A stretch of 11,803 nucleotides of DNA from Rhizobiaceae bacterium. GTDB lineage: Bacteria > Pseudomonadota > Alphaproteobacteria > Rhizobiales > Rhizobiaceae. The position numbers and the translations under genes were made by a program. The stretch covers positions 1 through 11,803 of the forward strand of contig SCRB01000266.1 of NCBI GenBank assembly GCA_004299545.1. The letters run 5' to 3'. This document shows, piece by piece, positions 1 to 8,116 of this stretch; the first letter of the stretch is position 1; the number at the start of each line of letters is the position of its first letter. Under the pieces are notes generated by a model. The model had not been told where the DNA came from, did not search any database, and saw only the letters and a list, made by a program, of their open reading frames with translations.

Positions 1-1644
<1,644 letters not shown>

Positions 1645-1718
1645 CGGAGCAGTCCCATGCAAGGTGCGCCTATAGAAAATAACGCGAACCGGCATCGTCC
1701 TGATGCCAAGGCGGCTCG

Positions 1719-1982
1719 GTGGGAGGCAGCAACCCGTCTGCCGCAGGATACGCATGGAGTGCCCTCGCGCTCGTCGCCTGCCAGTGCCATCTGCCGCTGC
1801 TTCTTGCCATCCTCGCGGGCACGTCCGCTGGCGCAATGATCGGCTCGCACTGGTTGATCGCTTCACCGGCTCTCACCGTCACTTTTGTCCTGTCACTAGG
1901 CAGGGCCCTGTCAATGGTCAGGAGAGGCAAGGTGCAAAGGGGATATCCAAGCCGTGCTGGATACGCACCGAACCTCTTCTAG
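1719..1982 (+). CDS. merE: MerE-like mercury transport protein
   Basis: This is a small inner-membrane protein of the MerE family, which takes up inorganic and organic mercury and delivers it toward MerA. The 87-residue product has the family core: GYAWSALALV, the paired cysteines in CQCHLP (Cys21, Cys23; the family usually has CPCHLP), then LAGTSAGA and a GSHW turn. Two hydrophobic segments lie at about residues 12-33 and 46-62. The start is GTG at 1719, the first usable start after an in-frame TGA at 1701. AAGG at 1708-1711 gives a plausible ribosome site. The N terminus is about 8 residues shorter than in Tn501-type MerE. The C terminus carries about 15-20 extra residues after the usual basic end (RALSMVRRG), which suggests the original stop codon was lost. 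It follows merA on the same strand and was probably co-transcribed. Family assignment is firm; activity is uncertain. Confidence 0.8.
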   Translation: MGGSNPSAAGYAWSALALVACQCHLPLLLAILAGTSAGAMIGSHWLIASPALTVTFVLSLGRALSMVRRGKVQRGYPSRAGYAPNLF

Positions 1983-2018
1983 CTTGCGTGTTTTCTGCCC
2001 ACGCCAGCCGCGCTTTGG

Positions 2019-2297
2019 TTAGCTCGCCAGCCCGTTCAGAGGCAAGTCAAAGCGATAATCAACGATCGGCGTTTCTGAACCCTCTATGGTTAGTCTAGCG
2101 GTAAGGAGCGCTTTTTGAAAACTCTTGGTCTCGCGGGCAGAAACCGGCATCAACACGCGCTCGATTACGGCTATCTGCCTGCACTTTTCTAGCACCTTCA
2201 ATCTCAACTGGCGCCTCTGCGCCCAGAACGAGCCGATAATCGTTACGGCGCCGATCACGGTTATGCCAACGCAAATGCGGACGCGCTGAAGCAGAGG
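2019..2297 (-). pseudogene. Possible remnant of a small membrane-protein gene
   Basis: The 1983-2385 stretch has no convincing intact gene. On the minus strand a frame is open from a TAA at 2298-2300 to a stop at 2019. It begins without ATG and reads as a hydrophobic stretch (ICVGITVIGAVTIIGSFW), then a basic region (AQRRQLRLKVLEKC) and a polar tail. This resembles the membrane-anchor-plus-basic-segment layout of many small bacterial membrane proteins. The first start-like codon, GTG at 2258, would remove half of the membrane segment, so the 5' end appears lost. I do not recognise the family. It may also be a chance open frame. Confidence 0.25.
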
Positions 2298-2344
2298 TTA
2301 TCTGCCTGATGTTCTCCATCGTTCATTCCTCCCCGAAGGATGCA

Positions 2345-2372
2345 GCCGGCGACGGCCCGGGCCGCCGCCGGC
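2345..2372 (-). terminator. GC-rich hairpin after the hsp20 operon
   Basis: A 12-bp stem (2345-2356 with 2361-2372) closes a CCGG loop. The only imperfection is one position that is a G-U pair in minus-strand RNA. It begins 13 bp after the stop codon of the distal Hsp20 gene. It suits transcription termination or 3'-end protection of the hsp20 mRNA. No U-tract follows, so classical intrinsic termination is not assured. Confidence 0.5.
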
Positions 2373-2385
2373 GCCCAGCCATGCG

Positions 2386-2892
2386 TCAGCTCTTGACGGC
2401 GATGCGCTTGACCTGCGATTGCGCCTTCTCGCTCTTCGGCAAGGTCACGGTCAGCACGCCGTTCTTGAAGTGGGCGTCGACCTTGTCCTCCTTGACCTCG
2501 TAGCCGATCGGGATACGCCGCTCGAAGAGGCCGTAGTAACGCTCGGAGAACTGCTTATCCTTGTCTTCCGTCTCGGAGTGCTTTTCGCCCTTCAGCGTCA
2601 GCACGCCGTCATTGAGCAGGACCTCGATATCCTTGTCCTCCAGGCCCGGCACTTCGGCCGTCACCTTAATCTCCTTTTCGTTGTCGGAGATCTCGACGTT
2701 GGGCCAGGCGGCGCCGAAAGTGGTAGACCTGCCGATGGCGGGCAGGCGGCTGTCGAAAGAACGGAAGACATCATCAAACAGCCGGTTCACCTGCCGGTGC
2801 AGGGACAGGAAGGGATCCCGTTCGTCGTCACGGAAGACGCTCGGCAGTTGATCGCCATTGCGACTCCAGGGAATCAGATCACGGACACTCAT
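2386..2892 (-). CDS. Small heat-shock protein, Hsp20/alpha-crystallin family (first type)
   Basis: This is an ATP-independent cytoplasmic holdase that binds unfolding proteins and hands them to ATP-dependent chaperones. The 168-residue product has a variable N-terminal arm (1-60, with RQVNRLFDDVFRSF). Its alpha-crystallin domain spans about 63-153: WPNVEISDNEKEIKVTAEVPGL in two blocks, GVLTLKGEK, YGLFERRIPI and the signature NGVLTVTLPK (144-153). The tail carries an I-x-V motif (IAV, 164-166) for oligomer assembly. Length and motifs are complete. The start ATG at 2892 is preceded by AAAGGAGAAG at good spacing. It lies 97 bp downstream of a second, divergent Hsp20 on the same strand, so the two were probably co-transcribed. 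It differs clearly from that neighbour in sequence, so this is a pair of distinct sHSP classes and not a recent duplication. Confidence 0.95.
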   Translation of the reverse strand: MSVRDLIPWSRNGDQLPSVFRDDERDPFLSLHRQVNRLFDDVFRSFDSRLPAIGRSTTFGAAWPNVEISDNEKEIKVTAEVPGLEDKDIEVLLNDGVLTLKGEKHSETEDKDKQFSERYYGLFERRIPIGYEVKEDKVDAHFKNGVLTVTLPKSEKAQSQVKRIAVKS

Positions 2893-2924
2893 TGTTCTTC
2901 TCCTTTCGTTCGTTCGATTGACAC
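2889..2924 (-). other. Possible 11-codon leader reading frame coupled to hsp20
   Basis: An AAGGAG motif precedes a GTG at 2924. An 11-codon frame from it ends in TGA, which overlaps the ATG of the downstream Hsp20 gene as ATGA. The AAGGAGAAG motif occurs twice, once before this GTG and once before the hsp20 ATG. Translational coupling is possible, but a frame this short can arise by chance. Confidence 0.15.
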
Positions 2925-2935
2925 GACTTCTCCTT

Positions 2936-2960
2936 GGCGCCGGGTGTCAAGCCCGGCGCC
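2936..2960 (-). promoter_or_regulatory. Perfect 9-bp hairpin between the two hsp20 genes
   Basis: GGCGCCGGG (2936-2944) and CCCGGCGCC (2952-2960) form a perfect stem with a 7-nt loop. It lies 29 bp after the stop of the promoter-proximal Hsp20 gene and 43 bp before the start of the next. No U-tract follows. It could be a partial terminator, an mRNA processing or stabilising element that sets the ratio of the two proteins, or part of a leader of the downstream gene. Confidence 0.5.
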
Positions 2961-2989
2961 CGATAAGTCGCTGATGCTGGCAAAAGCCG

Positions 2990-3466
2990 TCAGGCGGCCT
3001 GCTTCTCGGCCTCGATCTTCTTGGTCGAGACTTTCGGCGTCGTCGTCTCGGCTGCGATCTCGATCCGGCGCGGCTTCATCTCTTCAGGAATCTCGCGCTT
3101 CAGATCGATTGTCAGCAGGCCGTTTACGAGGCTGGCATTCACGACCTTGACATGGTCGGCCAGCTCGAAACGCCGCTGGAACGCACGGCCGGCGATGCCG
3201 CGATGCAAATACTGGCCGTCGTCCTCCGTCGCCTTCTGACCCGCCACCATGAGCATGTTCTGCTCCTGTGTAATGGTCAGTTCGTCCTGGTCGAATCCGG
3301 CCAACGCCATCGAAATGCGGTAGTCGTCCTCGCCGGTCTTGACGATGTCGTAGGGCGGCCAGTTGTCGACCTGATGATCGACGCGGCTCGCGGCTTCGAG
3401 CGCATTCACCATTCGGTCGAAACCGATGCTCGACCTGAACAGGGGAGAATAGTCCAACGTTCTCAT
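2990..3466 (-). CDS. Small heat-shock protein, Hsp20/IbpA-like (rhizobial ROSE-controlled type)
   Basis: This is an ATP-independent holdase of the IbpA-like class typical of rhizobia. The 158-residue product opens MRTLDYSPLFRSSIGFDRM, a hallmark N terminus of this class. Its alpha-crystallin domain spans about 36-125: WPPYDIVKTGEDDYRISMAL, then AGFDQDELTI, HRGIAGRAFQRRF and NGLLTIDLKRE. An I-x-I motif (IEI, 135-137) is followed by a charged tail rich in Lys, Glu and Ala. The frame stays open far upstream. The ATG at 3466 is chosen because it starts the family N terminus and has GGAGGA at 3474-3479 at ideal spacing. An in-frame ATG at 3481 would overlap the ribosome site and the ROSE hairpin and is unlikely. 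It is the promoter-proximal gene of the pair and is probably induced by heat at transcription and translation. Confidence 0.95.
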   Translation of the reverse strand: MRTLDYSPLFRSSIGFDRMVNALEAASRVDHQVDNWPPYDIVKTGEDDYRISMALAGFDQDELTITQEQNMLMVAGQKATEDDGQYLHRGIAGRAFQRRFELADHVKVVNASLVNGLLTIDLKREIPEEMKPRRIEIAAETTTPKVSTKKIEAEKQAA

Positions 3467-3468
3467 AG

Positions 3469-3553
3469 CTACATCCTCCATTGAGCAACATAGATACGAG
3501 GAGCGCCAAGAAGCGGCGCTCCTTGACCTTGCCGGCCCACGTCGGGCGCCGGC
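3469..3553 (-). promoter_or_regulatory. ROSE-type RNA thermometer in the hsp20 leader
   Basis: In minus-strand RNA the leader folds into three consecutive hairpins. The first pairs 3544-3553 with 3531-3538 (5-nt loop, two bulged bases). The second pairs 3515-3523 with 3499-3507 (9 bp, 7-nt loop). The third pairs CTATGTTGCT (3493-3484) with AGGATGTAG (3477-3469), with a 6-nt loop and one unpaired G. That arm contains most of the Shine-Dalgarno site and ends two bases before the ATG. The TTGCT facing AGGA with an extra G is the defining feature of ROSE elements, which block translation of rhizobial small heat-shock mRNAs at low temperature and melt on heating. Position, target gene and motif all agree. 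The fold was derived by eye. Confidence 0.82.
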
Positions 3554-3560
3554 GATAACG

Positions 3561-3589
3561 ATTTGGGAATTGCCTTCCGCTGCGTCAAG
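3561..3589 (-). promoter_or_regulatory. RpoH-like promoter of the hsp20 operon
   Basis: On the minus strand, CTTGAC (3589-3584) and CCCAAAT (3567-3561) are separated by 16 bp. This fits alphaproteobacterial heat-shock sigma promoters, although CTTGAC also suits the housekeeping factor. A start about 7 bp downstream would fall at the 5' edge of the first ROSE hairpin, which supports the assignment. Confidence 0.5.
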
Positions 3590-4059
3590 GGGGGGCGTGT
3601 CATCCTTTGTGCAGGGCCGACCGGCAGCACCCTGCGACGGCAAAACGTCATGAGGCTTCCCTGCCGGAACTTCGGACCGCGATCGCCGTTTTGGCGAAAA
3701 CATGCAGAATATCGGGTGTCGACATGGCGACCGATCTTCTTGAGCCTGGAGACCAAAATAGCCCATGGAGTGTTGGCTGGGCCTGCGAGCGCGCTGTCCG
3801 CGAAACCGCATCGCGAAATGACCTGCGGGCGGATCGCGTGAGGAAACCGTCAACGACAAGTCCATGGAGCCGATGTCCAAATGCCCTGGGCGAACTGTCG
3901 CTCACCCAAGAGCCAAGGACGCGCGGCGGCGCACCCCGTGGAACGATTGCAAGATCGATAGATAAGCCGACGGCGTGGGGCCGAAATCGCTTCATTTTCG
4001 CGGATGGCGCGCCAATGCCGCGCATTATTTGCCTCAGCGGTACTCCCCTTACGGTCGAC
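3590..4059. other. Gene-free stretch between the hsp20 promoter and the tandem repeat
   Basis: Frames of 90-160 codons are open on both strands, but none has a recognisable domain, a convincing ribosome site or a sensible composition. No inverted-repeat ends of an insertion sequence are recognised. It may be decayed sequence left by rearrangement. Confidence 0.4.
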
Positions 4060-4123
4060 AACCCCAGGTCTATGCAGCGGGCAGCGTTTTAAACCCCAGG
4101 TCTATGCAGCGGGCAGCGTTTTA
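4060..4123. repeat. Perfect 32-bp tandem direct duplication
   Basis: Two identical 32-bp units lie head to tail (4060-4091 and 4092-4123). Each starts AACCCCAGGTCTATG and ends GGGCAGCGTTTTA. Identity ends exactly at the unit borders on both sides. There are only two copies and no spacer. The array lies 17 bp upstream of the RpoH-like promoter of the next gene. It could be a recent slippage duplication or a doubled regulator-binding site. Confidence 0.9.
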
Positions 4124-4140
4124 GAGGAATCGGCTGCGCA

Positions 4141-4169
4141 CTTGGCAACGGCGACTTCAATGCCCATCT
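4141..4169 (+). promoter_or_regulatory. RpoH-like promoter of the 72-residue protein gene
   Basis: CTTGGC (4141-4146) and CCCATCT (4163-4169) are separated by 16 bp. With the preceding G, the second element matches the heat-shock sigma consensus CCCCATNT at all but one position. It lies 29 bp before the start codon at 4199, which suits a short leader. Confidence 0.5.
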
Positions 4170-4198
4170 GGTTCGCCGGACAATTGACGGAGGATAAA

Positions 4199-4417
4199 AT
4201 GCCTATGACGCGCAAAGAGGTCACCTCGGTCCTTGGTCCCGTGGACGAGGCAACCATCGCCGAGATCATATCGACGGGGGCTACGGTTGAGGAATTGAGG
4301 GAAGCCTGGGCCTGGGCGTTCGGTGACGAAGCGCTGATGAGCGCAGGCCGTCCGCTGCCCGGGACACGTGTTGGCGAACTGATCGCATTGCTGGAACCGG
4401 AACCGACCGAGGAGTGA
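4199..4417 (+). CDS. Small acidic hypothetical protein (72 residues)
   Basis: The product is soluble, mostly helical in appearance and acidic, with no signal peptide or membrane segment. It reads MPMTRKEVTSVLGPVDEATI, then AEIISTGATVEELREAWAWA, a GRPLPGTRVGELIALLEPE segment and an acidic end. I do not know a named domain for it. The pattern resembles small hypothetical proteins found in alphaproteobacterial genomes. GGAGG sits five bases before the ATG at 4199. A longer upstream opening of the frame crosses the tandem repeat and is not credible. An RpoH-like promoter directly upstream and heat-shock genes on both sides suggest a stress-related role, which is inference. Confidence 0.75.
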   Translation: MPMTRKEVTSVLGPVDEATIAEIISTGATVEELREAWAWAFGDEALMSAGRPLPGTRVGELIALLEPEPTEE

Positions 4418-4507
4418 CCGCGAAATACATGCCGCGCACACGTCACTTACTGCTCGACAGAATGCGACTATTTGCCCTTAAGAGACGACTCAAAAACGGA
4501 GGAAATG

Positions 4508-4840
4508 ATGCACGACGCCTGGTTTTCCGAACTCGTGATGCTTCAGTTCGCGCAAGGCCCCGCGCGCAAGGTGGCCAGCAGCTTCGAGGCGCTCGAATGC
4601 CTGGATCAGGAGTGGCCCGAATGGGCGCGGGGCTGCAGCTGGCGCGCCGCTTGTCGGGCCTGCCGGGACGCGCTGGAAGGGTGGCGCGGCGCCCACGATG
4701 CACGTAGGGCATTTGTGAAGGCGGCTGAAAGGGCTGGGCTTGCGATCGTGCGCGAGCCTGTCCGGCCGCGGAAAGGGGCGCCCGCGTTCCGGCTGCCGCA
4801 AGGCGGCCCGCAAAAGCTCTCCCTCAGTTCAGCGGGATAA
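4508..4840 (+). CDS. DUF982 family protein (first copy)
   Basis: DUF982 proteins are small proteins of unknown function that are abundant in rhizobia. The 110-residue product follows the family pattern: MHDAWFSELVML at the N terminus, SSFEALECLDQEWPEW, a CRDALEG segment near residues 52-58, and ARRAFVKAAERAGL at about 65-78. A basic, proline-rich tail of about 30 residues (PVRPRKGAP) goes beyond the usual family end. Two ATGs follow GGAGG (4498-4502). The one at 4508 has the better spacing and gives the typical start. The 3' end overlaps the oppositely oriented usg gene by 17 bp, so the two are convergent. A second DUF982 gene lies at 8511-8807. Confidence 0.8.
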   Translation: MHDAWFSELVMLQFAQGPARKVASSFEALECLDQEWPEWARGCSWRAACRACRDALEGWRGAHDARRAFVKAAERAGLAIVREPVRPRKGAPAFRLPQGGPQKLSLSSAG

Positions 4841-5102
4841 TACCGTCGATGGCGCGCCATTCGGAAGGCTTGATCAGCCCGTGATGGGCGACCCGGACCG
4901 AATGCAGCGCGCCGTCGAGTTCTCGCGCCCAGTAATCGAGAAAGCCACGCAGTTCGGGAAACGCCGGCGCCAGATCGTATTCCTGCCAGACATAGAGCTG
5001 CAGAAGGCCCGGATGATCGGGCATGTGATAATGGATTTCCGCGGTCGTCAGGCCGTAGCCTTGCATCTGCAGGCGGAATTCCCTGCTTATCGTTGACGCC
5101 AT
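4824..5102 (-). CDS. usg: Usg family protein
   Basis: The name comes from a small gene found upstream of trpF in Caulobacter; biochemical function is unknown. The 92-residue product matches the family along its length: LQMQGYGLTTAEIHYHMPDH, then LLQLYVWQEYDLAPAFPELR, FLDYWARELDGALHSVRVAH and a final LIKPSEWRA. It is soluble, with no membrane segment. The ATG at 5102 is preferred because AAGGTGAG lies 7 bases upstream. A GTG four codons earlier would place the start inside that motif. It is 21 bp downstream of the hypothetical gene at 5124-5465 and very probably co-transcribed with it. No trp gene is nearby, so this copy is detached from its namesake context and sits in a chaperone cluster. 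Confidence 0.85.
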   Translation of the reverse strand: MASTISREFRLQMQGYGLTTAEIHYHMPDHPGLLQLYVWQEYDLAPAFPELRGFLDYWARELDGALHSVRVAHHGLIKPSEWRAIDGIIPLN

Positions 5103-5123
5103 TCGCTTTCTCACCTTTTTCTG

Positions 5124-5465
5124 TCAGGCATCCAGCCGATCCATGTTCGGCCGGTCGCAACAGTCAAAGGCGGCTGGCCTCGGCTCTCCGTCGAGCCGCC
5201 TCAGCGCGTCCATGATCTGATTGAAGGAAACAGGCTCGCTGCCGTCCGGCGGCTGACGCAGCGCCGGCATCGACTCTACGGCACAGGCGTCCGAGGCCCA
5301 GGACGACAGGATCGCCCGCTTTTCCTGCAGGTCGAGCGTTTCATCGGTGAGCACGTCGTCGGGATGCCGGAAATGGCGCGCCGGCGACAGCAGCCGGTCA
5401 AGCGTAGGATCGGATGTTTCGGGTACAAGAGAAGGGATGATCGGCGTAGGGTTCTGTCGGTCCAT
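5124..5465 (-). CDS. Conserved-looking hypothetical protein upstream of usg
   Basis: This 113-residue soluble protein has no named domain that I recognise. Its most distinctive part is HPDDVLTDETLDLQEKRAIL, followed by SSWASDACAVESMPALRQPP and an FNQIMDALRRLDG helix. That layout matches short hypothetical proteins I associate with rhizobial genomes, in which a segment of the form EKRAIL-SWASDA-AVE-P-LR recurs. A cysteine pair occurs in FDCCDRPN near the C terminus. GGAGG is spaced six bases from the ATG at 5465. It is the first gene of a two-gene minus-strand unit with usg, and its promoter region is shared divergently with groESL. Confidence 0.75.
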   Translation of the reverse strand: MDRQNPTPIIPSLVPETSDPTLDRLLSPARHFRHPDDVLTDETLDLQEKRAILSSWASDACAVESMPALRQPPDGSEPVSFNQIMDALRRLDGEPRPAAFDCCDRPNMDRLDA

Positions 5466-5516
5466 CTTGGTCCTCCGTCTTCCAAAAAACTCCCTTTTAG
5501 GCTCTGGTTTCCACCT

Positions 5517-5535
5517 GCTTCGCCGATGGCGAAGC
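5517..5535 (-). promoter_or_regulatory. Hairpin in the leader of the usg unit
   Basis: GCTTCGCC (5517-5524) and GGCGAAGC (5528-5535) form a perfect 8-bp stem with a 3-nt loop. It lies about 52 bp upstream of the start codon at 5465, between the proposed promoter and the ribosome site. A regulatory role is possible but unproven. Confidence 0.4.
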
Positions 5536-5543
5536 TTCGGATA

Positions 5544-5572
5544 ATTTTGTTCGGCCGTTTGGAAAATTCAAG
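5544..5572 (-). promoter_or_regulatory. Possible promoter of the hypothetical-usg unit
   Basis: On the minus strand, CTTGAA (5572-5567) and CAAAAT (5549-5544) are separated by 17 bp. The upstream element fits heat-shock or housekeeping promoters; the downstream element is a weak match. Confidence 0.3.
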
Positions 5573-5581
5573 CGGAAATGC

Positions 5582-5610
5582 ACGACACCGACCCCAATTA
5601 GCCGTATGTT
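5582..5610 (+). promoter_or_regulatory. Possible housekeeping promoter of groESL
   Basis: ACGACA (5582-5587) and TATGTT (5605-5610) are spaced exactly 17 bp apart. A start near 5617 would place the CIRCE operator over the first transcribed bases, where HrcA repression normally works. Confidence 0.35.
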
Positions 5611-5619
5611 TTCATGGCG

Positions 5620-5646
5620 CTAACACTCCGTTCCGGCGAGTGCCAA
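5620..5646 (+). promoter_or_regulatory. CIRCE operator for HrcA
   Basis: CTAACACTC and GAGTGCCAA flank a 9-bp spacer. The consensus is TTAGCACTC-N9-GAGTGCTAA, so the left arm has two changes and the right arm has one. The spacing is exact. It lies 150 bp upstream of groES, the standard location of CIRCE. HrcA binds such sites and represses chaperone genes until unfolded protein occupies GroEL. No hrcA gene lies in the window, so the repressor would act in trans. Confidence 0.88.
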
Positions 5647-5663
5647 AATTTTTTCCAAGCCCC

Positions 5664-5693
5664 CTTGAAATCGAAAAACGGCAAAACCAGATC
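5664..5693 (+). promoter_or_regulatory. RpoH-like promoter of groESL
   Basis: CTTGAA (5664-5669) is followed after 17 bp by CCAGATC (5687-5693). The first element is a good heat-shock sigma match and the second is imperfect. It is downstream of CIRCE, so transcripts from here would not carry the operator. Confidence 0.4.
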
Positions 5694-5700
5694 ACACGCG

Positions 5701-5751
5701 CGCGACGCCCGCGAGGGGTCGCGTGCCCCGCGCCGGCCTTCCCCGGGCCGG
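5701..5751 (+). promoter_or_regulatory. Two GC-rich hairpins in the groES leader
   Basis: CGCGAC (5701-5706) pairs with GTCGCG (5718-5723), with further C-G pairs inside. CCGGCC (5733-5738) pairs with GGCCGG (5746-5751) across a 7-nt loop. Both lie between the proposed promoter and the groES ribosome site. They may stabilise the mRNA or tune its translation. Confidence 0.4.
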
Positions 5752-5796
5752 AGCGGAGGAACCTCTCACAATCTGTTTGTCCCGAAGGAGAACGAT

Positions 5797-6111
5797 ATGA
5801 CGTTCCGTCCATTGCATGACCGTATCCTGGTCCGCCGCATCGAGGCCGACGAAAAAACGGCCGGCGGCATCATCATCCCCGACACCGCCAAGGAAAAGCC
5901 GCAGGAGGGCGAGGTGATCGCCGTCGGCCCCGGCGCACGCGACGAAAGCGGCAAGCTCGTCGAGCTCGACGTGAAAGCCGGCGACCGCATCCTCTTCGGC
6001 AAATGGTCCGGCACCGAGATCAAGCTCGACGGCGAGGACCTGCTCATCATGAAGGAAAGCGACGTGATGGGCGTGATCGAGGATGCCGGCACGCTGAGGA
6101 AAGCGGCCTGA
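5797..6111 (+). CDS. groES: Co-chaperonin GroES (Hsp10)
   Basis: GroES forms the heptameric lid of the GroEL chamber in the cytoplasm. The 104-residue product begins [20 protein letters not shown]. It contains the mobile-loop region [20 protein letters not shown] (20-39), whose GGIIIP binds GroEL. The core then reads [40 protein letters not shown] and ends [15 protein letters not shown]. Length is normal for alphaproteobacterial GroES. The frame is open upstream, but the ATG at 5797 gives the conserved N terminus and has GAAGGAG six bases before it. groEL follows after 51 bp in the same operon, under the CIRCE operator. Many Hyphomicrobiales carry several groESL copies, so this could be a primary or an accessory set. 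Confidence 0.98.
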   Translation: MTFRPLHDRILVRRIEADEKTAGGIIIPDTAKEKPQEGEVIAVGPGARDESGKLVELDVKAGDRILFGKWSGTEIKLDGEDLLIMKESDVMGVIEDAGTLRKAA

Positions 6112-7791
<1,680 letters not shown>

Positions 7792-7806
7792 AGCCACTGA
7801 AAAGGC

Positions 7807-7834
7807 CTGCCCGCCCCACCGAGGGGGCGGGCAG
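7807..7834 (+). terminator. Hairpin after groEL
   Basis: CTGCCCGCCCC (7807-7817) and GGGGCGGGCAG (7824-7834) form a perfect 11-bp stem with a 6-nt loop, 15 bp after the groEL stop. No U-tract follows. It is probably a full or partial terminator, or a 3' stabiliser that separates abundant groESL mRNA from the small genes downstream. Confidence 0.6.
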
Positions 7835-7860
7835 CCATCGGGAATGCCCGGGAGCTTGCC

Positions 7861-8085
7861 ATGAACATGATGCCTGGCATCGAGACCGTTCCGCCGCCGA
7901 AGCATCCGGCGAGTGAATTTCTGGCCTACGAGATGGAATGCCGGAGCACGCTGAAGCCGTTGCTGGCCCGATTGCTCGACATGGCCCAATCGGCCGGCTG
8001 GAACCGTCGGACCGCGGCGACGGCGCTGATGTTCCTTGCCGCGCATCATGTCTCGGCAGCTTCCCAAGCATCCGACAAAACCTGA
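7861..8085 (+). CDS. Small hypothetical protein (74 residues) downstream of groEL
   Basis: The soluble product of 74 residues has no named domain that I recognise. It reads PPKHPASEFLAYEMECRSTL, then KPLLARLLDMAQSAGWNRRT and AATALMFLAAHHVSA. This suggests two or three helices ending in an alanine-rich amphipathic one, with no signal peptide. GGGAG precedes the ATG at 7861 by six bases. The gene lies 69 bp after groEL, beyond the hairpin, and 31 bp before the helix-turn-helix-like gene, so it may be the first gene of a small operon leading to htpG. Clean spacing and coherent composition support a real gene; function is unknown. Confidence 0.65.
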   Translation: MNMMPGIETVPPPKHPASEFLAYEMECRSTLKPLLARLLDMAQSAGWNRRTAATALMFLAAHHVSAASQASDKT

Positions 8086-8116
8086 GTCCGAGTGCCGGCG
8101 GAAGGGAGGTCACGAC

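Noticed and set aside
2990..3880. A 296-residue reading of the ROSE-controlled Hsp20 gene
   Set aside because: The extra N terminus crosses the ribosome site, the ROSE hairpins and the promoter, and has no family similarity. The start at 3466 gives the conserved N terminus.
3563..4092. Overlapping frames of 90-160 codons on both strands as possible genes
   Set aside because: No domain, no ribosome site, arginine- and serine-rich composition typical of noncoding GC-rich DNA, and mutual overlap.
4060..4123. A CRISPR array
   Set aside because: There are only two units, directly abutting with no spacer, and no cas genes nearby.
4004..4198. A longer N terminus for the 72-residue protein
   Set aside because: It would read through the tandem repeat and the promoter; the ATG at 4199 has GGAGG at proper spacing.
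5614..5796. An extended N terminus for GroES
   Set aside because: It overlaps CIRCE and the leader hairpins; the ATG at 5797 matches the conserved GroES start and has a strong ribosome site.
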